NCBI GenBank assembly: GCA_964486155.1
Contig: CAZAKQ010000005.1
Location: 1 to 45,484, forward strand
Length of the DNA: 45,484 bases
Direction of reading: 5' to 3'
DNA from: JAHITU01 sp964486155
GTDB lineage: Bacteria > Patescibacteriota > Minisyncoccia > Phycocordibacterales > UBA12079
The first letter of the stretch is position 1. The number at the start of each line of letters is the position of its first letter. Position numbers and translations under genes: made by a program. The notes below the pieces were generated by a model, which was not told the origin of the DNA, searched no databases, and worked only from the letters and a program-made list of their open reading frames with translations. Below, piece by piece: positions 25,509 to 32,767 of the stretch.

Positions 25509-26054
25509 CTATCCCTTAATATCTATTTCTTTCTTATTCAACAACTCTTCTAATTGAAGCACTCCTTTGTCTATAATTTCTTGCATTTGATCTTTATAAG
25601 TAAATTTCTCATCTTGGCTAATTTCTCCTTCTTTTTCTTTAGCTTGAATATCATTCCAGATATTTTCTCTTTCATTTCTCAAGGTTACTTTTGCTTGTTC
25701 TAAAATTGTTTTAGCTTTTTTAACTAATTCTTCTCTTCTTTCTCCTGTTAAATCAGGAAAAACTAATCTTACTCCCGTTCCATCTACTACAACAGAAACG
25801 CCTAAATCAGCATCTATTAAAGCTTTTTCTATATCTTGTATTTGTGAAGCATCATAAGGGTTTATTTTCAAAGACTTTGCATCTTCAACATTAATATTTG
25901 CCATTTGATTAATAGGTGTTAGAACTCCATAACTTTCTACCTTAACATTGTCTAAAATAGAAATAGAAGCTGATCCCGTTCTTAAACTAGACAATTCTTT
26001 AGAAAGCCAAGCCTCTACATTTTTAATTTCTTCTTCTAATTTTTTAAAATCCAT
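25509..26054 (-). CDS. frr: ribosome recycling factor
   Basis: RRF splits post-termination ribosomes together with EF-G. The 181-aa product matches the family across its length: LRTGSASISILDNVKVESYG (about residues 24-43) in the domain I/II region and PDLTGERREELVKKAK..AKVTLRNERENIW in helix 2 and 3. The size is normal. Usually frr follows pyrH; here no pyrH is seen and the upstream neighbour is an ATP-cone gene. A TAATAT box ends 6 nt before the ATG. Confidence 0.97.
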   Translation of the reverse strand: MDFKKLEEEIKNVEAWLSKELSSLRTGSASISILDNVKVESYGVLTPINQMANINVEDAKSLKINPYDASQIQDIEKALIDADLGVSVVVDGTGVRLVFPDLTGERREELVKKAKTILEQAKVTLRNERENIWNDIQAKEKEGEISQDEKFTYKDQMQEIIDKGVLQLEELLNKKEIDIKG

Positions 26055-26199
26055 AATTATATATTAGGTATTAAGTAGCATGTATTACGTATAAAAAATT
26101 ACTTGGTAATTTTTTTATATTTTTAATCCTCTACTTTTTACTTTTTGATAATTAATTAATAATTTTTAATTTTATAGACTGCTTTGTCCTTCGCAGAAA

Positions 26200-26224
26200 C
26201 GAATTTTTGCTTCGCAAAAATTCG
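26200..26224. repeat. hairpin CGAATTTTTGC/GCAAAAATTCG
   Basis: Perfect 11-bp stem with a TTC loop. It is one of several hairpins with TGC/GCA tips in the window. Confidence 0.5.
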
Positions 26225-26230
26225 ACTACT

Positions 26231-26270
26231 CTAACAACCTAACTACCTAAACACCTAACTATCTAAACTA
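26231..26270. repeat. five tandem 8-bp CTAACAAC-type units
   Basis: CTAACAAC, CTAACTAC, CTAAACAC, CTAACTAT and CTAAACTA in direct succession, running into the stop codon of the 26263 gene. Related arrays lie at 2967-3022 and 37042-37101. Confidence 0.65.
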
Positions 26271-27114
26271 ATATTTCTTTAACTTCATTTAAAACAGATT
26301 TTGCTTTTTCTTTTGAAATATTGAATCTATCTAATAATAATTCTCCTCCTTCTAATAATTCCTTACAAAATAAAATCTTGTCTGCCAAAATTCTTTTTTT
26401 ATCACTTGAACTTAATGATTTCAGAACTGTTATAGGAAATAGTCTGGCACTACTTATTAAATCATGTAAATTATTTCCTAATGGATAATTCCAACTCATT
26501 AAATTTAAATCAGGATTACATTCAGCATATTTTATTGCCTGTGAAGTAAATTTAGTATTAGTAATTAACCAATTTTCTATCTTTAATTTATTGTCAATAT
26601 TTCTATAATATTCTCCTTTAGCGATGTCATCAAATCTTTCTTTTACATACAAAACCACTTTCAAATCAGATTTGATTCCTTGTTTATTATGGAATTTAAT
26701 TTCACTGAGTATAAATTTTTCATCATTTTGAGCAACTAAATCTATTTCATGAGAAACACATAAACCTTTTATATTTTTTCTTAACAAAACCTTATAATGA
26801 AGTTTTCTAAAAATAGCTCCTACAAAATCCTCAAATATAAAACCCTGAGGTCCTAAATTCATAACAGCTTTTTTAAGAGAATATTTAGAAGCTGGAAGTA
26901 AATCAATTTCATTTAACATTCTAAAAGCTTTTCGATAAATCTCAGAAGTTGTCATTTCATTTTCTAATTTTGAAGAAATATTATTTACAACTTGTAAAAT
27001 AGTTTTTTGATCTGCTCCAGCTCTCCTTAAAGAATTTTCTAGCTTAGAAGCATCAAATAATTCTTTTTCTCCGTTTGCTTTTATAATATATACTTCTTTT
27101 TCTTTTTGTTGCAT
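26263..27114 (-). CDS. ATP-cone domain protein with PD-(D/E)XK nuclease-like domain
   Basis: Residues ~6-90 are an ATP-cone (VYIIKANGEKELFDASKLEN, then SLRRAGAD and EIYRKAFRML), the nucleotide-sensing domain of NrdR and ribonucleotide reductases. Residues ~100-200 resemble a restriction-endonuclease fold of the Mrr type: FEDFVGAIFRKLHYKV, then HEIDLVAQ..FILSEIKFHN, where D, E and K fit the ID-x(n)-ExK active site. The rest is helical (LHDLISSARLFPITVLKSLS). A nuclease whose activity depends on nucleotide level is plausible, but neither activity nor substrate is shown. TATAAT (27121-27126) with an upstream TG ends 6 nt before the ATG. Confidence 0.8.
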   Translation of the reverse strand: MQQKEKEVYIIKANGEKELFDASKLENSLRRAGADQKTILQVVNNISSKLENEMTTSEIYRKAFRMLNEIDLLPASKYSLKKAVMNLGPQGFIFEDFVGAIFRKLHYKVLLRKNIKGLCVSHEIDLVAQNDEKFILSEIKFHNKQGIKSDLKVVLYVKERFDDIAKGEYYRNIDNKLKIENWLITNTKFTSQAIKYAECNPDLNLMSWNYPLGNNLHDLISSARLFPITVLKSLSSSDKKRILADKILFCKELLEGGELLLDRFNISKEKAKSVLNEVKEILV

Positions 27115-27120
27115 ATTTAT

Positions 27121-27126
27121 ATTATA
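27121..27126 (-). promoter_or_regulatory. extended -10 promoter of the ATP-cone gene (leaderless)
   Basis: TGATATAAT on the minus strand (TG + one base + TATAAT), 6 nt before the ATG; no clear -35 box. Confidence 0.55.
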
Positions 27127-27236
27127 TCACACCTATGATTAGATATTAATCTAAGATCAAATTTTCAATTCTTAATTTTTAAATACTTGTTCAATAATAG
27201 ATTCTATTATCGTTTAAAAATTATTAACAAAAATAA

Positions 27237-27272
27237 AAAAGGCTTTGAGAAATAATATACTCAAAGCCTTTT
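27237..27272 (-). terminator. intrinsic terminator of the 27285 membrane-protein gene
   Basis: 13-bp stem AAAAGGCTTTGAG/CTCAAAGCCTTTT, 13 nt after the stop codon, T run on the minus strand. Confidence 0.85.
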
Positions 27273-27284
27273 AGAAAAAAAATA

Positions 27285-27974
27285 TTACACTAATCTAATA
27301 CAACTTTTTTCTTTTTTACTTTTTATAAATTCTTTAATAGCAAACCTTGGAGGAAATATTTTCCAAATCTCCAAAATTATCAAATATAAAAAAAACATAC
27401 CAAATAAAACTACAATCCAAGTAATTATAGTTCCTATTATTAGGATAGCTATACCATATCCACTAGACAAGGTAAGTATGCACAAAATTAATAAAAGGTA
27501 TTTCCAAGGTGCTAGCCATTTTTTTTCCTTTTTACCATATCTTTGATATCTATAAAAATGATCTTTTGAAAAAAATTCAAAAAAATCATTAGGTGGAAGC
27601 AAAAATCTAGGTAAATGACCAAAAAATGTATGAACTATTATCAATAAAAACCAAACTATATATTTAAATAATGACCATACGATAAGAGTAATAGCACTAA
27701 ACCAAGCTAACATGAAAATTCCCCAAAATAATTGACAAATATCTTTAGGTTTAGACAATCCTTTTTCTCGATATATGTTTAATTCATAAAAATATTGAAT
27801 TACAAATCCTTTTTCTTTAATTTGCAACATGCCTTCTTTAGTTCTTCCCGCCCTACGATCAATAGCCAATTCTATTAGCAACAAACAAAAAGCAGTGTAA
27901 TAAACAGGTATTACACACAAACATGTCACTAATAACTCTAACCACGTAATTCCTAAAATTATCTCATCATTCAT
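27285..27974 (-). CDS. hypothetical polytopic membrane protein (229 aa)
   Basis: Not recognised. Hydrophobic stretches at about residues 8-33 (LELLVTCLCVIPVYYTAFCL..), 86-118 (two spans) and 160-205 (two spans) give about five membrane segments. A basic, aromatic loop (KDHFYRYQRYGKKEKKW, about 138-154) lies between them and the C-terminus is basic (KEFIKSKKEKSCIRLV). GGAGGAATTAAG before the ATG is a strong Shine-Dalgarno. Promoter TTGACT-16-TATGAT (28049-28076) and terminator 27237-27272 make it a single-gene unit. Function unknown. Confidence 0.75.
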   Translation of the reverse strand: MNDEIILGITWLELLVTCLCVIPVYYTAFCLLLIELAIDRRAGRTKEGMLQIKEKGFVIQYFYELNIYREKGLSKPKDICQLFWGIFMLAWFSAITLIVWSLFKYIVWFLLIIVHTFFGHLPRFLLPPNDFFEFFSKDHFYRYQRYGKKEKKWLAPWKYLLLILCILTLSSGYGIAILIIGTIITWIVVLFGMFFLYLIILEIWKIFPPRFAIKEFIKSKKEKSCIRLV

Positions 27975-28048
27975 CTTAATTCCTCCAATTAAATTGTTTA
28001 TATTTATATAAAGCTTTAAAAAGCATTTTTTAAGAACTAACTAATTTA

Positions 28049-28076
28049 ATCATACTCAAAAAGACTTTAAAGTCAA
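28049..28076 (-). promoter_or_regulatory. promoter of the 27285 membrane-protein gene
   Basis: TTGACT - 16 bp - TATGAT, leading to a leader of about 70 nt with a GGAGG Shine-Dalgarno. Confidence 0.6.
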
Positions 28077-28114
28077 TTTATCCAACTTGAATTCAAACAT
28101 AAGAAAACAATTCT

Positions 28115-28200
28115 TAAAATCCTTGTTTAAAAATTTAAACATTAAAAATTGACTCATTGAAAATTGTTTGAAAATTAGAAATTAAAAATTGAAAATTTGA
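28115..28200. repeat. TTGAAAATTG-type array
   Basis: AAATCCTTGTTTAAAAA followed by several ATTGAAAATT-like units, a degenerate relative of 25414-25503 and 41178-41248. The 28077-28197 gap has no gene. Confidence 0.45.
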
Positions 28201-28248
28201 TTAAATAAAAACTTATTTTTTTTAAAAAAATAAGTTTTTATTTAATCA
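28198..28248. terminator. 51-nt palindrome overlapping the mnmA 3' end
   Basis: Symmetric AT-rich inverted repeat based on AATAAAAACTTATTTTTT; the mnmA stop codon lies within it. Confidence 0.65.
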
Positions 28249-29368
28249 CCCCTCCTCCCAAACAGATATCTCCGTCATAAATTACAATAGATTGTCCAGC
28301 AGAAGCTGTTTTTTGTTCTTTTTCAAAATTAACAAAAATTTGGTTTCCCTCCTTTTCTAATTTACAATCTTGTAATTTTTGTCGATATCTAATTCTTGCT
28401 TGATATTTTTTATTAAAATCTGGTTCCTCCCCTAAAATCCAATTTACATCCCGAATTTCAATCTGGAGAGGTCCGACCTCTCCATTTATAGATTTTAATG
28501 TATTTGAAACAATTAAAGTATTGTTTTCTAAATCTTTAGCAACAATATAATAAGCTTTATCGTCAGTTCCTTTTTCTAAAATCTTAAAACCGTGTCTTTG
28601 TCCTAAAGTGTAATAATAAACTCCATCATGTTCCCCTATCTTTTCTCCATCAATATTTAAAACATCACCAGTTTTTTGTGGAATAAACCTTTCTAAAAAT
28701 TCTTTCATATCCACCTTACCCACAAAACACAGTCCTTGAGAATCTTTTTTTTGGGAATTAATTAAAGCAAATTTTTTAGCCAATTTTCTAACTTTTGATT
28801 TTTTAAATTCTCCCAAAGGAAACAAACAATATTTTAATTGATTTTGTGTTAAAGTCCATAAAAAATAAGACTGATCTTTCCCCTCATCCACCCCCGCCAA
28901 CAACTCCCACTTGGCAATCGGATTGCCAAGTGATTCATTTTCACTTGGCAATCCGATTGCCAAGTGATTTAATTGAACATAATGTCCTGTAGCAATATAA
29001 TCAGCTCCATTTTGCAAAGCAAAATCTAAAAAAGCACCAAACTTAATTTTCTTATTACACATCACATCAGGATTTGGAGTTCTTCCTTTTTTATATTCTT
29101 TAATCATATAATCAAACACTCCTCGCTTATATTCTTTTTCTAAATCTAAATCTAAAAATGGAATTTCTAAAAAAGCACAGACTCGCATAACATCTAAACG
29201 GTCTTCTTTCCATTGACATTCTACAAAATCAGGTTGCCAAACTTTAATAAAAACTCCCGTAACATCATAGCCTTGTTTTTTTAATAAAACTGCTGTTACA
29301 AAAGAATCTACTCCTCCTGACATGCCTACAAATACTTTTTTATTCTTCATTTTAATTTTTTCTTTCAT
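28238..29368 (-). CDS. mnmA: tRNA-specific 2-thiouridylase MnmA
   Basis: MnmA thiolates the wobble uridine of Glu, Gln and Lys tRNAs. The 376-aa product shows the PP-loop SGGVDS (about residues 16-21), the first catalytic Cys in TPNPDVMCNKKIKF (about 104) and the second in SQGLCFVGKVD. Two 25-bp palindromes (28908-28932 and 28942-28966) are translated in the loop between ATGHYVQL and KWELLAG, and a third (28465-28483) near NGEVGPLQ; these places are loops in relatives. AGGAAAG before the first ATG supports the start. It follows the winged-helix regulator with a palindrome between them. Confidence 0.96.
   Translation of the reverse strand: MKEKIKMKNKKVFVGMSGGVDSFVTAVLLKKQGYDVTGVFIKVWQPDFVECQWKEDRLDVMRVCAFLEIPFLDLDLEKEYKRGVFDYMIKEYKKGRTPNPDVMCNKKIKFGAFLDFALQNGADYIATGHYVQLNHLAIGLPSENESLGNPIAKWELLAGVDEGKDQSYFLWTLTQNQLKYCLFPLGEFKKSKVRKLAKKFALINSQKKDSQGLCFVGKVDMKEFLERFIPQKTGDVLNIDGEKIGEHDGVYYYTLGQRHGFKILEKGTDDKAYYIVAKDLENNTLIVSNTLKSINGEVGPLQIEIRDVNWILGEEPDFNKKYQARIRYRQKLQDCKLEKEGNQIFVNFEKEQKTASAGQSIVIYDGDICLGGGVIK
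28465..28483. repeat. GGTC palindrome family A inserted in mnmA
   Basis: GGAGAGGTCCGACCTCTCC, perfect with a central C. Intergenic relatives lie at 42229-42241 and 42293-42305. Translated in frame. Confidence 0.65.
28908..28966. repeat. two inverted 25-bp palindromes inserted in mnmA
   Basis: Each is CACTTG + GCAATC + G/C + GATTGC + CAAGTG; the second is the exact reverse complement of the first, 9 bp apart. The core GCAATCGGATTGC recurs at 45055-45081. Both are translated in frame. Confidence 0.7.
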
Positions 29369-29394
29369 TTTACTTTCCTAAATAATTTCTTTTT

Positions 29395-29452
29395 AAATCT
29401 AATATTATTACTATGGTTTTATTGATAAAACCATAGTAATAATATTAGATTT
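29395..29452. repeat. 58-bp palindrome upstream of mnmA (copy 1)
   Basis: 27-bp perfect stem with loop TTGA; the core TATGGTTTTATTGATAAAACC is shared with the hairpin upstream of the winged-helix gene. It overlaps the stop codon of that gene and ends 27 nt before mnmA. It may be terminator, operator or both. Confidence 0.65.
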
Positions 29453-29735
29453 TATTTATAATTTTATCAAAAAATAACAAAAATTGTTTTCCTCTTTCTG
29501 TTATTTTATGCTCAACACTTGAACCTTTGTAATTTTTATAAATAAATCCAACTTTTTCTAATCTTTGGACATGCGAAGCTCCTGTTTGGTAATTTATTTT
29601 TAAAATATCTAAAATCTCTTCAACATTTAATTTAGGTTTCTTGTTAATTAAAATTAAAATTTTAATCCTCTTTTTGTTATCAACAGCTTTCATAAAAAGC
29701 TCTAATAATTTTATTTGTTTTTCTGTTATTTTCAT
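29445..29735 (-). CDS. winged helix-turn-helix transcriptional regulator (ArsR-like)
   Basis: A 96-aa DNA-binding protein of one domain: helices MKAVDNKKRIKILILINKKP, recognition region LNVEEILDILKINYQTGASH followed by VQRLEKVGFI, and a wing YKNYKGSSVEHKITERGKQF. The layout fits small ArsR or archaeal-type wHTH regulators. There are no Cys pairs for metal sensing. The gene lies between tkt-N and mnmA and is flanked on both sides by near-identical palindromes, one 6 nt upstream of its start and one across its stop, which suggests autoregulation. The regulated partner is probably mnmA; this is an inference. Confidence 0.8.
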   Translation of the reverse strand: MKITEKQIKLLELFMKAVDNKKRIKILILINKKPKLNVEEILDILKINYQTGASHVQRLEKVGFIYKNYKGSSVEHKITERGKQFLLFFDKIINKI

Positions 29736-29740
29736 ATTTT

Positions 29741-29772
29741 TTATTATGGTTTTATTGATAAAACCATAGTAA
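29741..29772. promoter_or_regulatory. palindrome upstream of the winged-helix gene (copy 2)
   Basis: ATGGTTTTA/TAAAACCAT stem with TTGA loop, extended by A-T pairs to about 14 bp. It differs from 29405-29440 by a C/T change and lies 6 nt before the regulator ATG. Confidence 0.6.
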
Positions 29773-29784
29773 CTTTTGTATTAA

Positions 29785-29831
29785 AAATACTTTTTTAAAT
29801 TCTAAATTATTTAAATTTTAAAAAAGTATTT
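29785..29831 (-). terminator. terminator of rpe-tkt
   Basis: 15-bp stem AAATACTTTTTTAAA/TTTAAAAAAGTATTT about 50 nt after the transketolase stop. Confidence 0.65.
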
Positions 29832-29877
29832 CCAAAAAATAATTGTTTTTTATAAATAATATATATCATAGTATATA

Positions 29878-30693
29878 CTATTTATCACCTCTTAAAATTT
29901 TATCAATCATATCCTTACTCGGAACTTTACCGTGCCAAGTATAATCATTTTCAAATTCTTCAAAACCTTTTCCGGAAACAGTATAAGCAATAATCATAAC
30001 AGGTTTTTCTTTTATTTTTTTTGCAGTTTTAAAAGCACTTATAATTTGTTCAAAATTATGTCCATCTATTTCTAAAACATCCCAATTAAAAGCTTCAAGT
30101 TTATCTCGTAAAGGTTCTAAACCTAATACATCTTGAGTCTTTCCACTAATTTGAATGTTATTTCTATCAATAATTGCTATCAAATTATCTAATTTTTTAT
30201 AAGCTCCTAACATTAAAGCTTCCCACGTTTGTCCTGCTTGTAATTCACCATCTGACATTAAACAATAAAAATATTTATCACTTTGGGAATTGTTAATTTT
30301 TTCGGCAATTGCCATTCCTACTGCCTGTGATAATCCTGAACCTAAAGGACCTGAACTAGTTTCAATTCCTTTTGTCCATTCTTTATGAGGATGACCTTGC
30401 AACGGTGAACCAAATTTTCTCAAAGTATCTAAATCTAATTTTGGAAAATAACCAACATCAGCCAAAACAGAATATAAAGCAGGACAAGTATGTCCATGAG
30501 AATAAATTACCCTATCTCTATCTTCCCAATCGGAATTTTTAGAATCATATTTTAGAATTTTATTATACAAAGCTACTAAAATATCCACCATTCCCAAAGA
30601 CCCTGCAGTATGACCTGACCCCGCCTTAACTAACATTTTTAATATTTCTGCACGAATAGATTGTGCTTTTTGTTCTAAATTATTAAATTCCAT
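29878..30693 (-). CDS. transketolase N-terminal subunit
   Basis: This is the thiamine-diphosphate-binding half of a split transketolase, which exchanges two-carbon units in the pentose phosphate pathway. The 271-aa product has SGHTAGSLGMVDILVALY (about residues 25-42), GSPLQGHPHKEWTKGIETSS and the ThDP motif LMSDGELQAGQTWEA..NLIAIIDRNN. The C-terminal (pyrimidine-binding) subunit, usually the next gene, is not in this window; a winged-helix gene follows instead. It overlaps rpe by 11 nt, so both pentose phosphate enzymes are co-transcribed. Confidence 0.92.
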   Translation of the reverse strand: MEFNNLEQKAQSIRAEILKMLVKAGSGHTAGSLGMVDILVALYNKILKYDSKNSDWEDRDRVIYSHGHTCPALYSVLADVGYFPKLDLDTLRKFGSPLQGHPHKEWTKGIETSSGPLGSGLSQAVGMAIAEKINNSQSDKYFYCLMSDGELQAGQTWEALMLGAYKKLDNLIAIIDRNNIQISGKTQDVLGLEPLRDKLEAFNWDVLEIDGHNFEQIISAFKTAKKIKEKPVMIIAYTVSGKGFEEFENDYTWHGKVPSKDMIDKILRGDK

Positions 30694-31411
30694 ATTTAAT
30701 ATTTTTTTTAATTTTATTAAATTCTTTTATTTTTTCTACAATTTGTTGCTCATTATTATTTCTGCCAAAAATTGCAGATCCTGAAACCAATCTATCAATT
30801 CCAGCATTTACTAAACTTTGCGCATTCTCTAAATTAACTCCACCATCAATAGAAACAATTATATTAGGATTTTGTTTTTTGAATTCTTTAATCTTTTCGA
30901 TTACCTTAGGATTAAAACAAGATCCTTGATATCCAACCTCATCTATTCCCATAAATTGAATAAAACTTATTTTATCTAAATAAGGATTTATTTTTTCTGT
31001 ACGAGTACGAGGAAGTAAAGCTAATCCAATTTTAGGTGAAAATCCTGTGGGGGTCGCACCCCCAAAAGGGGGAACGACCCCCACAGGATTTTCATACCAA
31101 TCTTCATAATGAAATATAACCCTATTAAATTTCGACAACTCTCCGTGGACTGATGGATTGTTAAGCCGTTCGTTAATTTTACCTATGTCTATATTCATTA
31201 AATCAAGTTCAAAATCAAAAATTTCTGTATACTCTTCTAAAAGAGAAAAATCAAAATTTTCAAAAAATTCATTATTGCAAAGATCAATTTGTACCATTAA
31301 TTTTTCTTTTTCATCAAGAATCAAATAAGCTAATTTTAATAAATTAAGTTTTACCTCCAATTCTTTTAAATTTTTAGGTAATATCGCTGGAATTATTTTT
31401 ATATTTGTCAT
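30683..31411 (-). CDS. rpe: ribulose-phosphate 3-epimerase-like TIM barrel protein
   Basis: The enzyme interconverts ribulose-5-phosphate and xylulose-5-phosphate. The 242-aa product has the beta-alpha barrel landmarks IIPAILP (strand 1), KLMVQIDLCNNEFF, RVIFHYED (strand 4 His), KIGLALLPRT, MGIDEVGYQGSCFNPKVIEK (the MxVxPGxxGQxF motif, here degenerate), SIDGGVNLENA and VSGSAIF. The divergence from standard Rpe leaves substrate uncertain. A 58-nt palindrome (31037-31094) is translated as ~19 residues (NPVGVVPPFGGATPTGF) between HYEDWYE and KIGLAL, where relatives have a short helix. TAAAAT (31419-31424) lies 7 nt before the ATG. Confidence 0.85.
   Translation of the reverse strand: MTNIKIIPAILPKNLKELEVKLNLLKLAYLILDEKEKLMVQIDLCNNEFFENFDFSLLEEYTEIFDFELDLMNIDIGKINERLNNPSVHGELSKFNRVIFHYEDWYENPVGVVPPFGGATPTGFSPKIGLALLPRTRTEKINPYLDKISFIQFMGIDEVGYQGSCFNPKVIEKIKEFKKQNPNIIVSIDGGVNLENAQSLVNAGIDRLVSGSAIFGRNNNEQQIVEKIKEFNKIKKNIKYGI
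31037..31094. repeat. GGTC palindrome family A, long form, inserted in rpe
   Basis: Outer stem GAAAATCCTGTGGGGGTCG with its exact inverse, inner CCCCC/GGGGG stem with AAAA loop. The core GGGGTCGCACC..GGAACGACCCC is shared with the hairpin after ftsZ (39593-39631, inverted). Translated in frame. Confidence 0.75.
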
Positions 31412-31447
31412 TATTATTATTTTAACATAAAAATTTTAAATTTTAAC

Positions 31448-31475
31448 TTGTAAAAAACACTTTTTTAGTTATACT
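31448..31475 (+). promoter_or_regulatory. rpsA promoter
   Basis: TTGTAA - 16 bp - TATACT. The leader of about 115 nt contains small AGTTG/CAACT hairpins (31482-31496), a possible site for S1 autoregulation. Confidence 0.55.
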
Positions 31476-31596
31476 ATGACAAGTTGTAAAACAACTATTC
31501 ATTATTAACTTAGTTGAAAAGACTAAACTTTTTATAAAGAATTTATCTAGATGTGGATTTATAAAAAACACTTTATCAACAAAACATATAAATATT

Positions 31597-32691
31597 ATGT
31601 CACTTATTAAAAACAAAGAAGCTATTAAAGAAGAAGATAATTCTTTAATGTCTAATTTTTTAGAAAAAATTCAACCTCTTCCTAAAATCGGATCTATGAT
31701 TGAAGGGAAAGTGGTTTCAATAAAGAAAAACTCAGTATTTATTGATCTTCCTCCTTTTGGAACAGGAATAATTTTTGGAAAAGAATACTTAACCGTAAGA
31801 GATGTCCTAAAAAATATTTCCATAGGAGACAATATAATAGCTAAAATTACAGAGCTTGAAGGAGAAGATGGATATATAGAATTATCTCTAAAAGAAGCTC
31901 GTCAAGCTATTGTTTGGGGAGAAGCCGAAGAAGCCATGAATTCTAAGAAAATTTTAGATTTACCAATAAAAGAAGCCAACAAAGGCGGTCTAATTATAGA
32001 ATGGCAAGGAATTACAGGATTTTTACCAGCCTCCCAATTAAAAGCTGAACATTATCCAAGAGTAACAGATGGAAACAAAGACAGAATTTTAGAAGAACTA
32101 CGAAAATTAGTAGGCAAAAGTCTTCCAGTAGCAATTATTGGAGTAATGCCAAAAGAAGGTAAATTAATTTTCTCAGAGAAAAATATAGATCAAGCTGCAA
32201 AAACTGAAATAGTAGGAAAATACTCAATTGGAGACGAGCTTGATGGCGAAGTTACCTCAGCTGTTGATTTTGGAGTATTCGTAAAAATAGAAGAAGAACT
32301 AGAAGGCTTGGTACATATTTCAGAAATTAGTTGGTCATTAGTAAAAGACCCTAAATCTATGTTTAAAGCCGGAGACAAAATCAAAGTTAAAGTTATAGAG
32401 ATTGAAAAAGGAAAAATTTCGCTTTCAATTAAGGCACTGACACAAAACCCTTGGGAAAAAGTATCTAAAAAATACAAAAAAGGAGACGACGTTAGCGGAG
32501 TTATAATTAAATTTAATAAACATGGAGCCTTGGCTAGTATCGAAGAAGGGGTAGCTGGATTAGTCCATATGTCTGAATTTGAAAACGAAGAAAAATTAAG
32601 AGAAACCTTAGAACTAGGAAAAAGTTATAATTTCAAAATCAGTATTTTTGAACCAGAAGCTCAAAAAATGATTCTATCATTTGTTTCATAG
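31597..32691 (+). CDS. rpsA: 30S ribosomal protein bS1 (four S1 domains)
   Basis: S1 binds mRNA on the 30S subunit and helps recruit messages, including ones without a Shine-Dalgarno. The 364-aa product has four S1 repeats: about residues 30-98 (GSMIEGKVVSIKKNSVFIDL), 115-190 (GLIIEWQGITGFLPASQLKA), 208-278 (GDELDGEVTSAVDFGVFVKI) and 292-362 (GDDVSGVIIKFNKHGALASI). The E. coli protein has six. This gene stands alone with its own promoter and a shared terminator at 32726-32758. Confidence 0.95.
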   Translation: MSLIKNKEAIKEEDNSLMSNFLEKIQPLPKIGSMIEGKVVSIKKNSVFIDLPPFGTGIIFGKEYLTVRDVLKNISIGDNIIAKITELEGEDGYIELSLKEARQAIVWGEAEEAMNSKKILDLPIKEANKGGLIIEWQGITGFLPASQLKAEHYPRVTDGNKDRILEELRKLVGKSLPVAIIGVMPKEGKLIFSEKNIDQAAKTEIVGKYSIGDELDGEVTSAVDFGVFVKIEEELEGLVHISEISWSLVKDPKSMFKAGDKIKVKVIEIEKGKISLSIKALTQNPWEKVSKKYKKGDDVSGVIIKFNKHGALASIEEGVAGLVHMSEFENEEKLRETLELGKSYNFKISIFEPEAQKMILSFVS

Positions 32692-32725
32692 TAAAACACA
32701 GACACAATACAAAAAAACAAATTCA

Positions 32726-32758
32726 AAAAGACTTGGAGATAGTATCTCCAAGTCTTTT
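32726..32758. terminator. bidirectional terminator between rpsA and the 113-aa gene
   Basis: 15-bp stem AAAAGACTTGGAGAT with its inverse and an AGT loop; T/A runs on both sides. Confidence 0.85.
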
Positions 32759-32767
32759 AATTTAAAT

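Noticed and set aside
26231..26270. CTAACAAC tandem units as a CRISPR array
   Set aside because: The units are 8 bp, directly adjacent and without spacers; no cas genes are seen.
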